7,482 nt of DNA, taken from contig VFKI01000054.1 in NCBI GenBank assembly GCA_009885665.1, positions 1 through 7,482 of the forward strand, written 5' to 3'. Made by a program: the position numbers and the translations under genes. Positions 1-6,000 of this stretch are shown piece after piece. This stretch comes from Gammaproteobacteria bacterium (GTDB lineage: Bacteria; Pseudomonadota; Gammaproteobacteria; DSM-16500). Position 1 is the stretch's first letter; each line of letters opens with the position of its first letter. Under the pieces are notes generated by a model. That model made no database searches and had not been told where the DNA came from. It saw nothing but the letters and a program-made list of their open reading frames with translations.

Positions 1-3000
1 AAAACAATAAGTTCAGTAGCAACACGGGCGGACTCATCGGCGAAATCACCTCGGGGACCGTCGTAGATTCTTCTTGGTCAAGCGGAAAAGTAACTTGCAA
101 TGGTTATGCTTCTTATTGCGGCGGACTTATTGGTAAAGCTGATATTACAGACCAAACGCAACTTTATAAGGAAACCAGTGCATTAGTGACTCAACCATTA
201 ATCATGGCTGCATTAGGAACACTGTCGCTGGTATTAACGGTTGTAACTGGGCCGCAGACATACGCGAGCTTAAAAGCGTTGGGCACGACGATTAAATACG
301 CATTAACAGTAGGGGCTAAAGCTGGATTAAAAGAGGGGCTTAAAGCTGGAGCAAAGCTTTATTTTGTGAAAATTGCAAAATTTTTTAAAGGAGTGGCATT
401 AAAAATTAAGGGAAAAAGCTCGACGGAAATTGGGCAAGCAATCAAATCATCGTACCAATATACAGCAGCAGAGATCAAAACCTTTAAATTAGAAAATTTG
501 CTTAAAGCAGGAATCATAGAGCAAGTAGAGTACACAAGTAAGATAGTAGTAAGGGAGGGTCTGGATAAGGCTGGAAATGCTATTAAACTTCTATCTACTC
601 AAACTAGCTATGTAAAATCTGCATATCAGGGAGGGATCAAGTATGCTAACTTTTTACCAGAGAAATTTGTTAACAAGCTAGGCCTTGCAAAAGGATTAGC
701 TTCCTCAAAGGGGATTAATGTAACTCAAGCAAGACTTGGAGCGTTTAAAAAGATTATGAAATACATAAACACAGCTTATTCAATTCACAATATAAAAACA
801 AACGGTTTTAAATTTAAACCTTCAGTTACTCAAGGCATAAAAACAAATGCGCGCCCAACATCATCGGTTAGATTCTTAGCAAAATCCTTGCTTCCGCCGC
901 CCGACAAAGAAGATAATAATATTAAAAATGTTTCATTTATTCAATCATCATGGATTAGCGTGCTTGAGAGAGTGAACAAACCAGCATCAAAAACACTTGA
1001 AGCGTTAAACTTTCTTTTGGGAATAACTGACATCATCGATGGCGTGGCGACCACAATTACCGTACTCTCCGCGCCGACCTATGCGGCCACTAATTCTTTT
1101 TTCAATAAAGATACCTCTGGTTTAACCAATGGATGTGGCACTGCTGCGGCAGGTGGGACATTACCTTGCTTAGGCGTAACCGGCTTAACCAACCAACAAT
1201 TTATGGATCCTGCAAGTTTTGAATATAATGGTGAACAAGAGGTGGGCTATGTTCTATCGTTCCTAAAAATTCATCAAAAATTGCCATTGGATGCTAAGAT
1301 TACGCATGTTAACGATGAATATGGCTTCAATGTTGCACAAGAAGAGCTTAATCGAGTATTGATCGCTGCATATGCAGCGGATATATTATTAACAGTGCCA
1401 GTGACTGCTCCGTTTGGTTTAACCTTGCTTGCCATTCTCGTTCCCTACCTACAATATTATTATGTATCACCAACAGGCTGGAATATTGCGACGCCTACAA
1501 ATAGCGCGGCTCAAATCAACAGCGCGACATGGTTAATGATTCCAGGCTACACCTATCCTATGTTGGCGATGGAACGCCCTCAGCTCAGTAATTCAACAGA
1601 CCCCACTTCAAGCCGCATCATTACTAACGCACATCAATTGCAACTCATGCAATTCGATCGAAGCAGCAATTACACAATTGCGAGCAATATAACGCTGCCA
1701 GCGTCTGGAGATGTGTGGGGTAATAATAATGCAAATGTTCCTTATGTGCCGAATTATACCGGCAACTTTGTTCCAATTGGCGCAGATCTTCAGGATTATA
1801 CAAGCTTATACACAGAGTATTCCACTACTATTTATTGGGTTTTTAATGATAGTAATGTTAGAATTGCGCCGCGAGTCAGTTTTTCCCTAACAGCAAAAAG
1901 CGCACCTATCTCACGCAACTACTCGGCATTCACTGGCCGATTGACTGGCCAATACGATGAAAACAGCAACACGCTTTATTCCATCTCAGGGATGAAAATT
2001 AATAGCACACAGCAAAATACCGCGAATCAAATTAACATTAACCCGCTCAGTTCTACTGGGTTATTTTCGCAAGCCGATGGTAGTAGCCAGCTAGGTGATT
2101 TTATCCAATTCCTATCACTCAACAATATCTCAATCACGGGGAATAATAACGTCGGCGCAATCGTTGGCAACTTACTTGGCGGCAACATCGCAAATGTTAG
2201 CGTTGCAACCAATAATCAAACGATAACTGGACAACAAAGTACCGGCGGTTTAATTGGCTTGATGAGTGGCGGTACTTTAAGTGATTCTTCATTCTCAGGC
2301 TCGGTCACTGGCGGCCCGCATCTCGGTGGATTGGTTGGGGAAGTGACTGGGACAGCAACATTAACAGGGAATAAAGTCATAGGATACGATTTACGTGTAA
2401 TGTCGTCAGCCCCCACCACCACGACCCTCTTCCCTAATAGCAATAGCGTTTTTGTTTTGGTGCAACCAGTTGCTGGACAGATACCCACAGCCTTATATTT
2501 TGTCGACAGATCGACTACAACGCCTATTATTACCCAGTTTGTTATCTCTTCTCCCTCTTCTGGTCAGACCCAATTTCCATCAGGAAAAAACATAACGACC
2601 TTCGTAACCAATTTATATCCAGGGGTAAACAATTACAGTTATAACAATGTAATTGGCCTTTCAAATACGCAATTACAGGCGGCGACATTGAATTCAGGTC
2701 AAAGCCAACTCATAAACAGCACAATCAGCGTGATAAATACAATTAATAGCTTTGCCGATACCAACGTTGGCGGTTTGATCGGCTTGATGAGTGCCGGTAG
2801 TTTAATCAATTCTTCATTCTCCGGCGCGGTCGTTGGCGGCCAAAACACCGGTGGATTAATTGGGAAAGTCACGGGTACGGCAGCATTAACCGGAAATACT
2901 TTTATCAGCGGTAGTATCAATGGTTCAAGCACTAACAACATTGGTGGTCTAGTTGGCTTCATGAATGCCGGTAGTTTAAACAATTCTTCATTCTCCGGTG

Positions 3001-6000
3001 CTTTAGCTGGCGGACAAAATTTGGGGGGATTAATTGGCAAACTCAGTGGCACAGGAACATTAACCAACAATACAGTGGCTGCCATCGACTATAACAATTT
3101 CCATGGCATCAGCGGATCAACGAATATGCTGAATATCGGTGGACTGATTGGATTAATGAGCGATGGCAGCAGCCTGAGTTATTCTTCATTTTCCGGCTTC
3201 GTCACCGGCGGACAATATACCGGTGGATTAGTTGGCCAACTCAATGGTACTGGGACATTGACTAACAATACAGTCACCGTCACAAACAGTAATCCTATAA
3301 GTGGATCCACATATGTAGGCGGCCTGATTGGCGCCATGAGCGGCGGCAGTATGAGCTACTCGTCATTTTCTGGCTCCGTCACCGGCGGACAATATACCGG
3401 TGGGTTAATTGGCCAACTCAGCGGCACGAGCACATTAGCCTATGATGTCGTGAATAACGCCACGATCAACGGATCAGCGAGTTCTTATATTGGCGGGCTG
3501 ATTGGCGCCATGAATAGCGGCAGTATGAGCTACTCGTCATTTTCCGGCTCCGTCACCGGCGGACAATATACCGGTGGATTAATCGGCGAGCTCAGCGGCA
3601 CAGGCACATTAACCTATGATGTCGTGAATAATGCCACGATCAACGGCTCAACGAATCTTGATATTGGCGGACTGGTTGGCGCCATGAGCGGCGGCAGCCT
3701 GAGTTATTCTTCATTTTCCGGCACCCTCACAGGCGGGCAAAACACTGGCGGCCTGGTCGGCCTGCTCAGTGGTAGCGCCACATTAACGAGCAATACAGTT
3801 AACAATGCCAGCATTAACGGTGAGAATGATACCAATATTGGCGGCATCATTGGCTATATGACCGGCGGCAACATACAAAACACATCGTTTTCGGGCACAG
3901 TGATTGGATTGCAAAATGTCGGCGGGTTCATTGGCCTGCTTAGCCCGGCAACAAATGTTTCCCTTTTTAGTAATTACAGCAATGGCGTTACTTATGGAAC
4001 GACCAATGTAGGTGGTTTCATTGGTAACTTCAGTGGCAATGGCGGTGGTATTATATTTCTGAACGATTATTTCACCGGCACTGTCTATGGTCACACGAAT
4101 GTCGGTGGTTTTATCGGCTATGACAGCGCCCCCTTATTGAGCAATGTGTATAGCGGCGGAAATGTTTATGGTACGTCAACTTCTGGTAGTAACGTCGGTG
4201 GCTTAGTCGGTTATTTGAATAGCAACACGACGGCCGCAATTAGCAACAGCTATAGCTATGCCAATGTTAGCAACGCAGGGTTATACACCGGCGGTTTGGT
4301 GGGTTATGCCAGCAATTTCAGTATCACCAACACTTGGGCAAGTGGCATTGTCAAAGGTTCTGATACTGCCACAGGTCTAGTGGATCAGAGCGGTGTCGGC
4401 GGGCTGATCGGCGGTTACGGCAATGGCCAACATACTTTAAGCGGTAACTTCTGGAATGTCACCAGCAGTGGCATCAACAATACTAATATTGTTAACAACC
4501 AAACTGTTTATAAAAACGGCTGCGGTTATCAAGCCAACTGCACCGGCATCACCGGTCTGACCAGCACACAAATGATGCAAACTAGCAGCTTCTCCGGCTG
4601 GAGTATCACTGAATTACCGCAGTCCATCCCTGCCGTGACGACCTGGTATATCTTACCGGGCCAAACGTATCCATTACTCGCCAGTGAATACAGCGTATCT
4701 ATTAGCAACGCCCATCAATTACAACTCATGGCTGCCGGATTATCCGTGAACTATACTTTGAGCAATAATATTGATTTACAAGCGGCGATGAATAATCCAG
4801 CCGATGTGTGGGGCACCAATGCGCGCAATGCAGTCGGTGCGGGTTTTGCACCGATTGGTACGAGCGCCTTAAACTTATCCTTCACCGGCGGCCTAAATGG
4901 CAAGGGGTACACGATCAGCAATTTATATATTTATTTACCGAATAACAGCAGTCCAGTGGGATTATTCGGTCAAGCGAATATTGGCGTAAGCACCATCCAA
5001 AACGTGGGATTAAATAATGTCAACGTCACAGGCAACGCGGTTACCGGTGCATTAGTCGGCGCACTGAACGCATTAGGCAATGCAACGGTGCCTACCATCA
5101 GCAATGTATGGGTTAGCGGCAATGTGCAAAGCAACGCCAGCAGTAACAGCGCAACCGGCGGCGTTATTGGCCAATTGACCAGCGCAAACAGCACAGGTGT
5201 GTTAATGCAAAGCATCTGGAGTGGCGCCAATGTAACGGGCAGCAGCGGGTATGAAGGCGGCTTGATCGGTCTAACCGGTCAATTCCAAGCCAATCAATGG
5301 CAAGGCGGCCAAGTGATTATAAGTAACAGCTACGCTACCGGCATGATCGTCGACACAGGCGTGACGCTCGGCGAAGGTGGCTTGATCGGTTATATTAGCA
5401 ACGGAAATAGCCTAATCAATCAAAGTTACAGCACCGGTTACGTCGCCGGCAGCCTGAATGCTAACCAAGGTGGATTCATCGGCAAGAGCAGCAACGCCAC
5501 AATCACGCAAAGCTTCTGGGATATCAGCACTTCGGGGCGCAGCAATGGTGTGGGCACCAGCAGCAGTACAAGTACAGGCCTGAGCGGCATCACGACGGCA
5601 CAAAGCGTGGACTACAGTTATTTAACGACCACGCTAGGCTGGGGCACAACGGCCGGCACGCTGGGTGCAATTTCCAGCACACCCTCAACCACCAGCACTG
5701 CGCCCAACTTCACCTGGTTTATGTTTGCTGGCAGTACGCGGCCAATGTTATTGTCTGAATGGAACACCACCGTCACCAACGCCCATCAATTACAATTAAT
5801 GGGCGCCGCATTAGGCGCAACCTATACCCTTGGCAACAATATTGATTTATCCGCAACGCAAGCAACGAGCGCAGCTTATAACGCAGATATCTGGGGTGGC
5901 GCTAATCTTAACCAAGGATTTGTGCCGGTTGGCAACGCGACTACATCATTTACTGGCAGCTTAAACGGCCAAGGGTATGTCATTAATAACCTATATATTT

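Noticed and set aside
375..392. A/T-rich run with six T as a phase-variation or frameshift tract
   Set aside because: The run is only six bases, inside a generally AT-rich stretch. The frame continues normally on both sides, so there is no positive sign of slippage.
150..1088. Insert A as an intein
   Set aside because: There is no Cys or Ser start block and no His-Asn followed by Cys/Ser/Thr at the end, and the insert contains no Cys.
150..1469. Inserts A and B as an insertion sequence or other transposon remnant
   Set aside because: The reading frame is unbroken, and I saw no terminal inverted repeats, target duplication or transposase motifs such as DDE spacing.
2027..2488. Two short minus-strand frames (61 and 90 codons) arranged one after the other
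   Set aside because: Shadows of the M1 header and of the first repeat; they show no recognisable protein.
2699..3085. Minus-strand open frame of 128 codons, rich in Pro and Leu
   Set aside because: It is the complement of the GLUG repeat array; its PxNxPxxxxPP periodicity mirrors the GG turns of the + strand. It has no independent coding support.
2769..4010. CRISPR-like or other non-coding direct repeats
   Set aside because: Units are about 174 bases, diverged, contiguous without unique spacers and in frame, so they are protein repeats.
4023..4080. Gly/Asn/Asp-rich stretch as RTX calcium-binding repeats
   Set aside because: No consecutive GGxGxDxxx nonapeptides occur; the Gly doublets belong to GLUG turns with a period of about 31 residues.
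3783..5603. Three other minus-strand frames (starting in 3783, 4970, 5412)
   Set aside because: All lie wholly antisense to the open + strand gene and show low-complexity translations typical of shadow frames.
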